Positions 21,028 through 34,155 of a stretch of DNA of 64,000 nt are shown here, piece by piece. The position numbers were made by a program, and so were the translations under genes. The DNA is taken from NCBI GenBank assembly GCA_030704615.1, contig CM060732.1, positions 61,361,053 through 61,425,052 of the forward strand, given 5' to 3'. This DNA comes from Takakia lepidozioides. Taxonomy: Eukaryota > Streptophyta > Takakiopsida > Takakiales > Takakiaceae. Position 1 is the first letter of the stretch, and the number at the start of each line of letters is the position of its first letter. A model generated the notes under the pieces. It was given only the letters and a program-made list of their open reading frames with translations. It searched no databases and was not told the origin of the DNA.

Positions 21028-23313
21028 CTATGCTGAAGTACTTCCAACAACCTCATTCTCTGGAGTTTCTGTACCCAATTCTGGCTTCACACGTTGTCTT
21101 TCTGCACATGCGAACCCGGGAAAATGTGAGCAAGATGGGTAACTCGAAATACAGGGGAAGCAGCACATAGGATATTCCAGATGAGGCTTTGTGTGACTCA
21201 AATTGGCAAGTACATACGTAATGAAGAGCCATTTCATTTGTTTCCATAATATCTCAAAAGTCTTCAAGATCAGACCACCTAGTAGCTCAGTCTCCCACAT
21301 GGGCGTTCTTGGCTGAGAAAGAGCTACAGCAGTTCCACACCAAGATGTTGCTTGAGAAGCAGGGAATTATTATTTCCAACAAGATCAATGGCATACTTGC
21401 AGGACAATGAGCTTGAAACGTTGAAACAAAGCTAGCAAGAGTCAATAACCCAGGATAGAACGAATAAAGCTCATATCTTCATAAGATTAGCAACAGATGC
21501 CTCTGCCGTCAGCAGCTAACTAACAAAAGCACCATGGAAGTTTGTGTCGCAATGAAGCAGCCCGCGTGCCAGTCTAAAGCTTATGACAATATGTCGTTAC
21601 GGGTGGGGTGCCAGACTGGGTGCACACACATACAATTTCCTTACACATCAAGGACAAGCCTGATATTAAACAGAGGAATGATGTTTTACTTTTGTTGAGA
21701 ATTGATTTGCGAGTGATTTCCAGAAACTCCTCCCACTTGAATCCCTGCAGCTCCCGTTTTTCTTCTTCTGACAGTTCAAAGTTGGGTTCTCTGCCACACA
21801 TATATGCCGCTCTGCCATTTCCCGACACCCTTAATGTCAGGAGCACCATCTCTACCACTTACTGTTCTATGGATTCTTCCATCTGGACGTACAGCCCACA
21901 TGCATGTTCAGTAAACAATAACCTGTAAAACTTCAAGCTGCTCCTCGCTAGATCTAGATTGCTCAAAATGCTTGCAGAACTGTGGGAACTCAAGAAGATC
22001 TACTGACTCCACGAAATCTCATCACCAAACTAAGTCATATGAGAAATACCGGTCATAGAGACGGGCTGCCTCTTCCTGAGATCCAACAGTGCCCAAATGG
22101 ACTTGTTTCTTGTCCACCTTAATCGCCGCTTGCCATTTCATGTTCTTGAAGTAAACCCCCCGCATCACACATGGCTCCTGGTTCTCCTGCTGCTTTCTTC
22201 GTTGACGCTTCCTCTTCTTTAGTTCTTTCTCTGCAGAGAAAGAAAGACATTAAGCACATGCTTGCATAATACTGAATAGCTGTATTACCAGTAAGTAAGT
22301 TGGATGGTTGGTTTGCCCCTTGGGCAAATGAAGAGGATCGGTAAAGAGACCTTTTGGGTAAACATGAGATGCATAAAGTTGATGCAGACCTTGGAAGAGA
22401 GGTTGAGGAGCAGGGGTTGGATAGCTGAATCTGACCATCCCCTCCTGCAATACACCCATCTGACAATGTCAGGACTCCACCTACCATAACAGGCATCACC
22501 CAGGTTTTCTATTATCTTTCCTCCATGCTGTAAGGCCCAGTATTATAACAAAGCCGAGCATGACAAATCACATCCACCCTCCAGGCATCACCCCTACACA
22601 TAAACAGCCATAAACACCAAGCAAGCCACAGTTTCTACCAGCTTTGGTACAATTTCCCCATTGATTAGCAACCCCACTGCTGAGGCAGCCGTCGGTTCTC
22701 CTGGACGTGGTAGTGTCCGATAGGTTTGTGGGTGGCCCTGACCGTCTGCAAGCAGGTCAGACATCAATAATTTTTAGTTGCATGCACGTTCTCATAATGC
22801 AATATCAGTGCTTGAGTCCATTCTAAGATGCCTAACACTGAAGTGCATCCGCCTCAAAATTGCCCAAGTGCTCAACTTGAAAAATAATGTCACAATACAT
22901 CACAGGATGCTTCTCTCAAGGATTTCCTTCCCTCCTGATTCAGATCAAAATAAGTCCGGTAAATGTCTAATGCAGAAACTCATCCACAGGGTAGGTGCAA
23001 TACCCTGCCAACCACTCAGATTGCCGGAAGGAAAGCCCCAAGCAACCAAGCGAACATTGCAAATCTGATTCTTCTCTGGCAGCTTACCTGCATTGTATTC
23101 TGGGGCCCTTTGATGTGTTTTGAAGTGGCTTCTTATTGTTTTACTTGGTCCCATTGGACATCATAATGCTTCTTTGTGTGTGTGTGTCTCTCTCCCTCAT
23201 GAGAATACAACCATGTCTTTCCCTCCCCTTTCCCCATTATTAAAAGCACATGTTGCCTTCAGACAATTACCTGGAACTGGACCGCTTGGACGTCGCCTTC
23301 GTATGCTGACCAT
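21028..23313 (-). CDS. Soloist: Soloist-type AP2/ERF-like transcription factor (At4g13040-like)
   Basis: Five exons on the - strand join in frame: 23,313-23,271, 22,444-22,289, 22,230-22,050, 21,811-21,690 and 21,101-21,028. All four introns are GT-AG and the exons total 576 nt, or 191 residues. The protein starts MVSIRRRR, has a Lys/Arg-rich stretch (KELKKRKRQRRK), then an AP2-like domain (VMRGVYFKNMKWQAAIKVDK, QVHLGTVGSQEEAARLYDRA). It continues with AAYMCGREPNFELSEEEKRE and KWEEFLEITRKSI, and ends ENEVVGSTSA. The start and the REPNFELSEEEKRELQ block are as in the Arabidopsis 'Soloist' AP2 protein, linked there to salicylate-dependent defence. DNA binding is uncertain because the domain diverges from typical ERFs. 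The second exon was chosen by splice phase alone and is less certain; extra exons in the first intron are possible. Confidence 0.82.
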
Positions 23314-24101
23314 GCTTAATTTCCTTCCACCTAGCTGCCTTGCTTCTATCTTTCTTTCTCCAGCGCTGTAGTGCGCTACTTATGACATTGGGGCTTTTCT
23401 GAGGCAGATTGTCATTTCCCCCCCTGGTAATCAACCGACAAAAATATTCAGTCCATGTGTTTGTCCAACCTGTCGCATCTCACCATAACAAGAAAACCAC
23501 AGAAACAAACATGATAGCAAACCATAGTTCCCAACTCCACCCAAGAAAATCATCTAAATGAGAACTTTGAATGACTTCACATCTGTAGTGAATCAAGCTC
23601 ACTGGATAATGAATGGTGACCACTGGGCTCGGCATAGCTGCAGCCTTAAGGACTGTCTGGTCCAGCAAAGACACTTACTCATTGCTTGAAAATCTAAGAT
23701 GTGGGTCATCGAGACAATGTCATGCTTGCTCATCATAACACAGATGGTATGATTCTCTTTCAAAATCAGCAGACATCCAGAGACCCCACATCGATGCACC
23801 CATCCTTGTCTTCCCCATTTTCTATTGAAAGAGCATGTGATTACAATTCAAACATTTTGCTGGCTTCTTTAACTCAACAAGGGGGAAAAAAATCCTGTAA
23901 CCACCATTTCAAAAGCAGAGATCTTACTGTCACCCTGAGCAATCGGGCGACCGACCACTTCATGGTTAAGCTTTTCTGACAAGTGGAACTTCCTATTTCA
24001 CTCCAGTAAAAATGCCTGCATGAAGAATGTATGTATTCATAAAAGAAAGTTTCCAAAATTCATTCACCTTTAGTCAAAGATGCCTCTCTCTTTCTCTCTA
24101 C

Positions 24102-24131
24102 CCTCCTCCTCCTCCTCCTCCTCCTCCTCCT
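24102..24131 (+). repeat. (CTC)n microsatellite
   Basis: About ten CTC triplets in a pyrimidine-rich context. No coding role is evident. Confidence 0.9.
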
Positions 24132-25314
24132 TTCTTGAAGTCTCTAATAGCCCAAGACGGTTTTTCCTCATTAAGACTTTCAATTCAATCTTTCCTATCA
24201 CCGTGGGTGTTCTGCATGGAATTTCGATCCTTCTCATTACACAGTTTCAATTTGCTTGGACAGGGAAGGAGAGAAGGAGAGCACTCTATCCCTCTTTCAG
24301 GGGGGACTCACGCACCAATTTCCAAGTAATAAAGGGTTAGCAAATCTGGAGTAATAAAGGATGTACTGTCAGGAAACGTACAAAACAGAAAGGGAGGCAG
24401 AAAAAAAAGGGTCACCTTTTTCCAGGATCAAAGTGGACAGGAAACAGCCACCATTTTCAAGCACTGATTGCATCTCAGAGCTCCTTCATGCTCAAAACGA
24501 GAAAGTATTATGAGCTAGTTTACCAAGATGAGTAAGAGAGAGCCCCCGGACAAGGCAAGTCATCTACCTCAAGCCGACAAGCACCAGCATATATTCCCGA
24601 TGTTCACCGAACTACACACTATGGAGCTATTGTTGTGTTTAGGGCCTAAATTGAACCAAAACACAACTCATGAGGCATTTATGACCAAGGTGGCTGAGCC
24701 ACCATTACACAATTCGTTCTTGAAAGGAGATGCAACCAAAAAACTGTTGCTCGGTTGAGCTCCAGAGCATCATTTCTCACTGCAATGGAACGGCAGACGT
24801 ACACACATGCTAGAACTCCTACGGTCTTCTCAACTACATGCACCTACATCAAAGGTCAACCATCCAGAAAAAGGTGACGAGATGAGGCACGCGTCTGCAG
24901 AATTGAGAAGCGGCTGAACAAGAATTCCACTTCTTTCAATGCGTAAAACACAATCGGCGTACCCAGAAAAAGACGGTCCAAACTCACCTGCCTTCTTGCC
25001 ACCTTTCCGCAGACGAGCCCGATCGAAAACCTCAGCGAAGAAAGACACAGCCAAACCCCGTGATAGACACACCCAGATAAAAAAAGAGAAAGAAACTGGA
25101 AAATCCGCCTCCCAGACTGCTGGTAGGGTACCCCCCCTTCCCCGCCACCTCAAGATGTCATCTCCACTCCTCTCTGTCCCTCGTCCAATACAAACTCTGC
25201 ACTCTAGGCCGCTTCTCCACAACTACAGTCCGTCATAGCCCACACCACGCAGACTGGCAGATCCAGCACCAGGCATCCTCCTCCAATGCTCTCGATGGCA
25301 CAGCACGCGCAGGC

Positions 25315-25336
25315 AGAGAGAGAGAGAGAGAGAGAG
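25315..25336 (+). repeat. (AG)n microsatellite
   Basis: Eleven AG dinucleotides. On the - strand this is a CT run about 2 kb upstream of the Soloist start codon, a kind of sequence common in plant 5' UTRs and promoters. Confidence 0.85.
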
Positions 25337-25530
25337 GAGAGTAAGAAAAAAAGCTGGCTCACGCAAGCCAAAACACAGCAGGGTGGCGAGCCTGTTTCTC
25401 CACTGCAACCGCGGCAATCGCCACCCTCGTGTTTGCAATCTAATCTGCCGAGGCCGTTTGGCGAAACCTGGCTATAGCACCTTTGACTTACACCTGCTGT
25501 TAATAATGCGTCTTGCTTCTTCGTGCCTCA

Positions 25531-25577
25531 GACCGCGGTCGCTCTAACTCACCGCGGTCACTCAACTGACCGCGGTC
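25531..25577. promoter_or_regulatory. Triplet of GACCGCGGTC palindromes
   Basis: GACCGCGGTC occurs at 25,531 and 25,568, and a one-base-shorter ACCGCGGTC at 25,551, so three copies are spaced about 17-20 bp apart. Each is a palindrome, as expected for the site of a dimeric DNA-binding protein. They lie about 2.2 kb upstream of the Soloist start codon. The regulatory role is inference. Confidence 0.4.
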
Positions 25578-27187
25578 GCCCGCCACCCCTGTCGGCAGCT
25601 TTGCTTGCGCCCCGCAGAGGTGTCACATCTATATATATATGTATATATACATGTCTATATAAAGAATAACATAATATATATCTTTTTAAAAACAATTAAC
25701 CCCCTTTCATTTATGATCCAATAATCATGCAATAAAATCACCAGGGTCGTCGTCCCCTGTTTTATTGAAAAAATAAATTATGGGGTCATATATCTTATAT
25801 AAATATATTTGTTTTGATTTGTTTTTTTGACAGGGGATGCATTTTAGTACAATTGAAAATAGTTATAATTCAAATAAAGACGGTTCTGAGGGTCCGCCCC
25901 TCTTCCCCAAAAAAATAAAAATAAATGAAAAACAAATAGAAAACTGAAATGAGACTGAAAGAAGGGAAATTTTTATTACAAAATTTACTGGGGTTTTAAT
26001 TCTTTTTCCCGTCAACAATGCTATCAGCCTCCGAAACAAATAGAACAATAACCATGTTGGATTTTCGGACACCGCTAATTAACTCATGGAAATTAGTATC
26101 AGTATTAGTATGATTATGATTATGATTATTATTATTATTATTTTGGAAATTATTAATTCATTGGGCTCAATCCTGCCTTGGGGCTGGCAGGGGCTGTGTT
26201 TCCGTCTTCCTCTGTGGCTCAGAAAGGCTTAATTTCCCCCCTCAAGGCCCAATGGCTGTGGCTCGGGTTTCCTTAGAAGGAGTAAAAGAAAAAACGAAAA
26301 AAACATCATTGAATGTTAATCAAGTATATAATATACCGAGAAATTTGGTGTAGTATATAATCAGTTGTGTTAGAATTAAAATGTTTAATTTGAGAAAATA
26401 GAACAAAAAATTCACTCATGCACTTACTAAACAATAATGAAAGCTGACTGGTTTCAAGCTTGAAAATCAAAATGTAAAACATAACCCCTTTTTTTCATAA
26501 CTTAATTGTTTTCATCACCCTAACTATAACTGATCTGTCAGCTAAATGATACTAGAATAGTGAGCAAGAGTACAGTATCACAGAAGTGAGCATATGATCA
26601 TGTTCAAAGCGTGTGACCTAACTGCTCACATGCTCTCAGGCTCTGTACCTGCGATTATCTCTTTTACATTGCAATTTATTACTGCTAAATATATTATTCA
26701 AGAAAATCAAAAGTGGAAGTAAAAAGGTAGGTTCTTCTGCTGCTCCATGTGATCAGCACTGTTAAGTATTCATGAATTGTTATCCATGAACACTGAGCGG
26801 CGCATTTTACCGCACAAACTTTGCCAATCCCCTAAACATATATCGGATGTTTGATGATAGAGACTCTTGCGACGGCCAACCACTCAATTATTGTCCACTT
26901 TTCCCTTATGGGTCCCCATGAGATCTGAAGAAATACATTGGATTGAACCACATCCACAATACACCAGCCCAGAGCTACATAGAAACAGTGGATTCAGGCT
27001 TATTATCCCTCCTCATGCCTCTTCCGTTTTTTTATCCTGTGTTGGGTTGTCGTCCCATTTTCCCCCAAGATCACTTTGCACGGTTTCTCTTTTATCTGGG
27101 GAAGGTGGACTTTGTCTTGGATTGCACTTTACTTTTCACCCTTGTTCAAATCTCCCACATGGTGTCTCCTGATATCTTTTCTAGTCC

Positions 27188-27212
27188 TTTTTTTTTTTTT
27201 TTTTTTTTTTTT
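27188..27212 (+). repeat. Poly(T) run of 25
   Basis: Twenty-five T in a row. On the - strand this is a poly(A) tract, which could be the tail of a retroposed element, but no element is recognised next to it. Confidence 0.85.
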
Positions 27213-30200
27213 CTTTGGAAATTTTCTTGGGACCTTGTCCCACCTTCACATCCCACACAACCCTAGAAATCCCATTTTGGTGAGTGGATGAAAGCATATA
27301 AAACATATTCATCTTTAGTCCCCCAACAAATGCATTATGTGAAGACTTTTTATTGTTTTTTATTGTTTTTACACAAAAGGGAATTTTATTGTAAGAAAGC
27401 CAGTGAATGAAACTTAGTTCCGCATATTTAGAGGGAAAACATATTTGGAGTACAAACATAATCTAGTTAATTTCCTTTACATGTTTCCAATCCCAATTAG
27501 TTGAGTTCAAGTGCAAACTCATGTCAAATGTAATGAAGCAAGCAAAAATGCACAATAAATGTGTTGGTAGACTGGTCAAGTTGCATTGTGGAATGTTTCA
27601 ATGAGGGAAGCAAAGAGTACTATGTCCTTGAGGCTTGAGCTCCTCCATAAGAGGACCATGAGACAGAATGTATATTGACGTGTAGCGCTTTCGAATACGA
27701 GGAAAGAGAGAGTAAAAGAGGAAGAAAGCCTGAGGAAAAGGATGACGTCCGTGATGAGGAGTTTCAGACCTGCGACTGGCCTATAATGGAGTTTCTCAGC
27801 TTTTTTGTTGCTCACCCACATTGAAGGACTTCATATAATAGAGATTTGCCGAGTATGCTCCAAAACCATTTCATTTCAGGAACATATGCTTCTAGCTCCT
27901 TTCATGTGGGCAATTTGACAAAGAGCCTCGATAGTCTTCACGCCTAGGTATGACTGTGCCATAGATAGCTCACATCAAGTGAGATAGATATACGGTGGAA
28001 ATTCATGTCTTCATTTGTAACTAGCAAATGAGATGCAAGTAGCTGGGAAATTTAAAGAGGAACACTAGGGGAACACTTGACCCAATGTTGTATAACTCAT
28101 ACGAGCCAGGCGAGAAATCTTCTAACTAGCCAACGTAATCTAGCAAAGCTTCTAGCATGCCAGAATCTGACAATTATTCTTCGAACCTTCGTATTCTTAT
28201 CCCACAATGAATATTGATCCGCTTGCATCAGTGATAAGAATGACAAGCCCATGACAAGCCTTAGTACTGCATGCCTCAATTCGCACCCTTCAATGTCTTC
28301 TGTGTCACTGCTTTAGGAGGTGTCTAGTTCATATAGCTGATAGGTAAGGTTGCTATAAGCGGATGTATACTCTGCCCATCATCTTCCCCTTATCTTCCTT
28401 ACTTTATCTTCATGGAATCAAGCCAAATACATCCAGACCATTCGGTGTGGCGGCTCACCTTACTATAATGTATTTCAAGCGTCATCTACGCGTTGGGTCG
28501 ACCGATGGTTGCCACAACACCTAAGTAGTGACGTCCTCTGTGCGCCATCAATGTCCTATGATGCACATGCCCCTACAGCCACAAAGAGCCAAGGCGAGTC
28601 TAAATTTCAGTCCAGTGCCGAGGATAGGTAGGCACTTAGATCATCCTTAACGTCCTCACTTATGTGAAGTGAAGGAAATTGAAATTAAGGGGGAGCCTTT
28701 TGTGGATAGGTCTGTCTTGCAGGAGGCAGAGAGGGTTGTGCTATGGGCAGTTTGTTCTGATGCAAGCTTCATAGAATCTAGAAGCTAGACAGGATGGTTC
28801 TTGTAGAGCTGGTGAAGCTGTTTGAGATCACAGTCAATTAGGCTGACTGTCTTCATTCATGCGGCACTGTTGCAAGATCAAACTATCCACTTGAGGTTTC
28901 ATCTCATCTCTCTTCAATAGTTCATAATTATTTTGAAAGGAGACGGGCAGTACAATATGTGGGAGATCTGGCACCTTTTTGTTTTGCTAGAGTGTAGTTC
29001 TAAGCTTGAGCATGGTATCACTATGATGCTACTGTCAATATGGAGCTTACGATCCTTGGAAATTTTGTTTTTTCTCCTTCTCTAATATTTCTATTCTCGC
29101 AAGCATGCCTTTCCTCTCTACATCTCTCCCACACTTCGGAGACCATAGACCCCATTTGGATTCACAGTTTGTCAAAGTACCTCTTCTCAAAGTGTCCACA
29201 AATGAAAAGGAAAGGACATTAGGCTTCCAGTACAGTATGTATGCACAGGAAAGACATGTTTAGCACACTTCTTTGGAGTGCAGTTGATTGACACAAAATC
29301 CTGTTTACATGAGGCATTCCAAAAGGTTGGCCAGCTTTAGATTTGTCTTTATTGGAAGAACTCAGACCAACTGGTTATACATGTATGGAACACCAGAGAA
29401 CATTTAGGCCACCCCCTCAAGAAAAGAAAGGAGACTGTATTAATACATGTTTGAAGACAAATTTGCAGACCAAAAGCCTAGACCTGCAGTTGTATCATCG
29501 ACCCCCCTTCGAAAGGGATAAAAGGGGAAGTGAGAATAATAAAATGCTCTCTTCAGAAGGTGCACTCACACCAGTGCATCACTTGAGAAAGGAGAAAAAA
29601 GTCAAATGACATCACTGGTTGCACACCAGATTAAGGGGGCACTTCAAATCCCACTTCAAATAAACAAATTTTAAGCAAAAGAGATTCAAGTTACATGGTT
29701 TCTAAATGGTGCTATAATGGGGTAAAACATGTAATATACACAAGTTGGATCCTAGTTTTACAACTATAGCACCATACAAAGGCTGCCTACTGGGGCTTTC
29801 TTGATATACCTTCCAAACCTTCAGCAACCCTCCTGTTGGCAATGTCTAGAACGATAATTTGAAGTAAATACGATAAGAATGTCACTGACACTTTTCTAAC
29901 ATCGTTTCCTCCTGGAATACTTGATTTGATACCTTCTGCAGTTTATCTTGCTTTCCTGAGGTGGTATCCAGCATCACCATCCCCATCCCTCCTCCACGCA
30001 ACTCTTGCTCCCTTGAAAGAGTGACGTTGCTCTCAATCCAGGCCCACCAAAATCTTGGGTCCCCGATGAGATCAAAAGCAACCACATGAATTGCTCTTTC
30101 TCCTCCACAATGGGGCATCATCCATTACCGCAGGTTTACTTAAAACTGTGGCTGCACTTCTGGCCACTAGAGAATGAGCCAAAAGTTCATTTGACCAATC

Positions 30201-30860
30201 CCCTGACTGTATCTCTGCCTCCTCTCCCCTGTGATACAGGTAGCGGATGTGACTGAACTCATACAACAAACCAACCTGCTTCTCTACTATCTTAGTGAGT
30301 CGCTTTCCTGCGAGTTGTTCCAACTACTCCCCCTCCGTACAAATATTGGAAGTGAACAACCCCAAAGGATGAACCCACCTGTTGCAACTAGCATGATGAA
30401 CCACTTCTACGGGACTTGCTGCAACACCTCCCTTGTCCATGAACCTTCTGCGTAAACACACTGCAACCTCCTACACTAGAGGCGACCAAGAAGACCGCAA
30501 AAAGATCCTGCAGGCAGCTTCGTCCCTGCAGATGCTCTCATATAAGCAATAAGGCAATAACCTCCTGAAGGAGATTGAGGAACCATGGAGCTCTTGCAAA
30601 GGATTCAGCACATGGAAGTTCGAACAAAAGATAAACGAGTTGCGAGTTGTCATTCCGACGGTAAGCAGAATATTCACAAAGATGAGGTGCAGCTCAATCA
30701 AGCAAGAAATTTGATAGCAGCTCTCACTTGTGTGGGTTCACTGTTCCCTCCCCCACTGGACGTTTCCTTCCGAGTTAGAAAGTTAAACGCATTGCACAGG
30801 AAAGCGCCCATATGTAAGAGGCCTTTCCACATTTATCGTCATTATCACTCTCTCACCACC

Positions 30861-33800
30861 CTAATGCAGGATGTCAGAGGTCTGCTTAGCCCCACTGGAA
30901 CTCTGAAGGAAGTTGTTGGTGAACAGACCCTGCAGCATTGACGATCCAGGCAGAAGGTTTCCAGTAGTCTGAGTGAAAGCTGATGAAGATGGGGAAGCAT
31001 CATTGCCAGATATGGCCCCACTACCTTCATCAGAAGCAGTAAGCCCACCGCTGGCACCCCTCACTCCCAATCCTTGCAATTCTCCTTCTCCCACCCCTAA
31101 ACCCACAATTACAGGTCCGCTAACCTGACCCACTTCCAATCCGCTCCCTGAACCCATACTTGGGCCCCCATTTGAACCAAAGTTACCCCTACTTCCTGAA
31201 CCTGACAAGAATCCCGCCCCGTTGCCTGAACTAGTCCCCCCGGCCATTCCAGCACCAGCGCTGTTCCCTGACACGAACCCTCCTCCTGATGTGGATGTCC
31301 CAGGTTCCATCCCTGTACCAACTCCTTCCATCTCATGCAAAGGCAGAGCCGGAGTGTGGCCCGCAAACAAACCAATGTGCCCAAATAGCTTGTCCTTCCT
31401 GGAGAAAGTGGTCCCACAGGAGCACTGCCACTTGTCACGTCCACAATGCTTCTCATGGGTCTTCAGGTCAGCAACAACTGAAAACTTTTTCGCCTTGCAC
31501 TTGTTGCAGGTAAGCATCTTGGGGCAATGGCTGCGGCGGTAGTGGTTTTTAACGCACAGCATTGTTTTCAGTGGTTGAAATTTGCGGTGCTTTTTATTTC
31601 TCTTACATCCAGCATAAGGACAAGAGTACCGCCGAGGCCGAGTAATGGAGGGATCCTGACAAGACTTGTCAGGCCGAGCAAGGGCAGCTGGGGTCTTGTA
31701 CTCATCCCCATGGCCACGCATATGCATTCTTAAGTTTGCGTCCCGCTTGAAACCCTTGCCACAAATCTCGCAGAAGTGTGTGTGCTCCGCCAAGATCTCC
31801 ATAGCATCCATCTCAACCAGATCATAGGAGCCAGGAGAGAGATGCTCCCCCTCTCCATCGTCATCTTCATCACGGGAGCCTGTGTCATGTTCATCAAGGT
31901 TTGCATTCGCCCCCACTGATCCATGTGCACCAAGGGCATTTGACCCCCCACCACCCCCAAGCGTATTACCTCCCCCACCAACACCAAGCGCATCCCCAAG
32001 AGTGTTTCCTAGTACAGCACCCAGCGAGTTCCGAAGCATAGTTCCTGAGGATCCAGCTCCCGCAGCTTGTTTCACAGCTAAATGCTGCTGTCCTGAAAGT
32101 TCTGAATCTGGCCCAAGTCCAGAGCCATCCCCTCCTGTGCCGTTAGCAATGCCAAGACCACTATTTCCAAGCGAGACTCCCCCCCCAGCAGCCACCACGC
32201 CCACTCCACCAACTCCTCTAGGAGCTCCAAAAGTGTTTACCAAGGCGTTCCCCGACACATTCCCAAGCTCTGTACCCATAGGACCTCCCATCCCATTTTG
32301 CTGAAAAACATTCAAACCTGGGCTGACTGTCAACCCCAGAAGCTGGTTGAGCTGCAAATCAGGTGACTGATTCGCTGGAATTAAGGACGGTTGCGGTAAC
32401 AATCTGGTAGCTGCCATGGCCAGCTGGGAGATTATACTTGCAACTGCAGCACTTGCTGCTTGCTGCTGGGCTAAGACCACATTATTGTTTGCTGGCCCCC
32501 CTTGGGCAATGAGTGGCACCAATGCCTGCAACTGTCCAATCTTCTGCTGAAGCATTGAAAGGCTGTTCATTAGAGCTTGAACCGACTGCCCACCAACCAT
32601 TGTCTGGTTAGCTCCATTGTCTGGCAAACTGGGGTTCGCCATCTGTCTTCCAAACTGCTGCGAGTTGAAGCTCTGACCATTTGCAACTTGTTGCAAGTCT
32701 TGAAACATTGCTGCCCCTCCCCCTCCACTTAGGTGGCTGGAGCCACCACTATTGTGTATCTGTGATCGCCCGTGTGACTGAGGATGTTGCTGTTGTGTGA
32801 GGGGTTGTGCTTGCTGGTGATTTTGCTGCAAGTGTGATTGAACCTGAAGGCATCACACACATACAGAATGACTGTCAGACCGCGCTTTGAGGCTACTCTT
32901 CACAAAACAAAGACGCTTTGGATTGACATTTTTCACTGGTGATACAGACTGTACTATCATGCCATTCTAGTGCTACTGTTGGTTAACTGTCATTAGGATT
33001 GGAAAGTCGTGGCCAGGGGTTTACTAACAACAGCTGCTAGTGTCATAAGGTGAATGTGCCATCCATCCTCAAACTCTCTCCTGTACAGACAGTAGCACCA
33101 TAACTGCGTTCTACACGGCACCCTATTTCTGTTCCTCCCATGTTGTGTCAATCCTGCAGGTCTTTCTATCTCTCTTTGAGATCAAAATCTGATGACCTTT
33201 TCACCATTGGAAGACTCCCCGCTTGTGGGAACTGGAGAAGCCTTTACACTCATAAACGCAATGTGAAAACAAATTGGTGGCTTTTGCTGTAGTCCATTGC
33301 GGGGAAGTTGAAAAAGCTATGCATGCGCTCCTGCAAGTGAACCAAGGCCAAAACCCTAGGTGCAAATGAATATATAGACTCGTAGAAAAGAAGCTTCCTG
33401 ACTCAGGACCAGTTATATGACCAAAACACTATTGGCTAGTGCGAATAACAATCAAATTTGCCGTGAAAGTCATGCTGGGTGGAATAGCTACTGAGGTGAA
33501 CTACTACATCCTTAACTAACAAAAAATTGCTAAATGGAATGACTTAACATCCTGATGAAGTCTGGACATTATACACGAAAGAACCAACCGAACAAAAACT
33601 CCACAGAAAATCAAACTACAACGAAAAGGCTACTGCATAGTTGCTAGCCGGTCTACATCCCCACAAACTTCCATTTAGCCAGCGCACCAACAAAAAATTC
33701 AAATTCAGACTATAAGAAAAACAAAATAAACATTGAATGCCAAGCAAGTTGATTAATTAATATGAGTGAAATACAGCAAATTTTACAGCATAATACTTGT

Positions 33801-34155
33801 AAACTAAACTAAACAACTAAATCAATATTTGTACTGACACATGTCTATCTTATGAAATATACTCGAAGGACTATGAAGTGTGCCAAGAAGTGACTAAAAC
33901 ACACAGTGAGGGATATCTCTAATGGGAGAGGAAGGGTTGTTACTCAGTTGTTACCTGTAAGGGGGCACCCACAGAAAACCCAAGAGTGGCTGAATGTGAA
34001 GACTGGTTTTGATGCTGCTGCTGTGGAGATCCATAGTGTGTGAGCTGCTGACCAAGAAGAGAAAATTTGGCCAAATTGGCCCCCCCTCCCGCCGAAGGCC
34101 CTCTAGGACTCGAAGGGTGTCGAGAATCTGGTGATTGACCCCCACCCTGCATCAT
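30861..34155 (-). CDS. STOP1: STOP1-type C2H2 zinc finger transcription factor, 727 aa
   Basis: Exon 1 is 34,155-33,955 (67 codons; an in-frame TGA directly precedes the ATG). Exon 2 is 32,843-30,861 (660 codons plus stop), joined in phase 0 across a 1.1-kb GT-AG intron. The family core is clear: [32 protein letters not shown], then [20 protein letters not shown] leading into four fingers. Finger 1 is C425-C428-H441-H445 ([20 protein letters not shown]), finger 2 C475-C480-H501-H506, finger 3 C513-C516-H530-C534 and finger 4 C541-C543-H556-H563. STOP1 proteins are nuclear regulators of proton and aluminium tolerance genes. This one is much longer than the Arabidopsis protein (about 500 residues) because of Gln-rich and Gly/Asn/Ser-rich stretches before and after the fingers. 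The nuclear role is inferred from the family. Confidence 0.95.

Larger units (their letters stand above)
23314..30860. other. About 7.5 kb without a recognised gene
   Basis: The first 2 kb (to about 25,480) lie upstream of the Soloist gene and may hold its promoter and 5' UTR. From 25.6 to 29.8 kb the DNA is AT-rich with microsatellites and short unconvincing open frames. From 29,882 to 30,323 two - strand frames (79 and 83 codons, for example IGDPRFWWAWIESNVTLSRE) have protein-like texture but different phases and no family I know; they lie just downstream of the STOP1 gene and could be decayed coding DNA. Confidence 0.45.

Noticed and set aside
22660-22765. Possible extra exon of the Soloist gene (EPTAASAVGLLINGEIVPKL)
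   Set aside because: Acceptor and donor are plausible, but the phases do not fit between the neighbouring exons, while the gene closes in frame without it.
23075-23150. Donor-like AATGCAGGTAAGC on the - strand with an open frame before it
   Set aside because: No acceptor or family-like sequence; may be a leader exon but cannot be supported.
29882-30323. Possible gene downstream of STOP1 on the - strand
   Set aside because: Two frames of different phase with no known motif, and no splice solution linking them convincingly.
31882-32304. 140-codon + frame rich in Pro
   Set aside because: It is the antisense shadow of the Gly-rich part of the STOP1-type protein.
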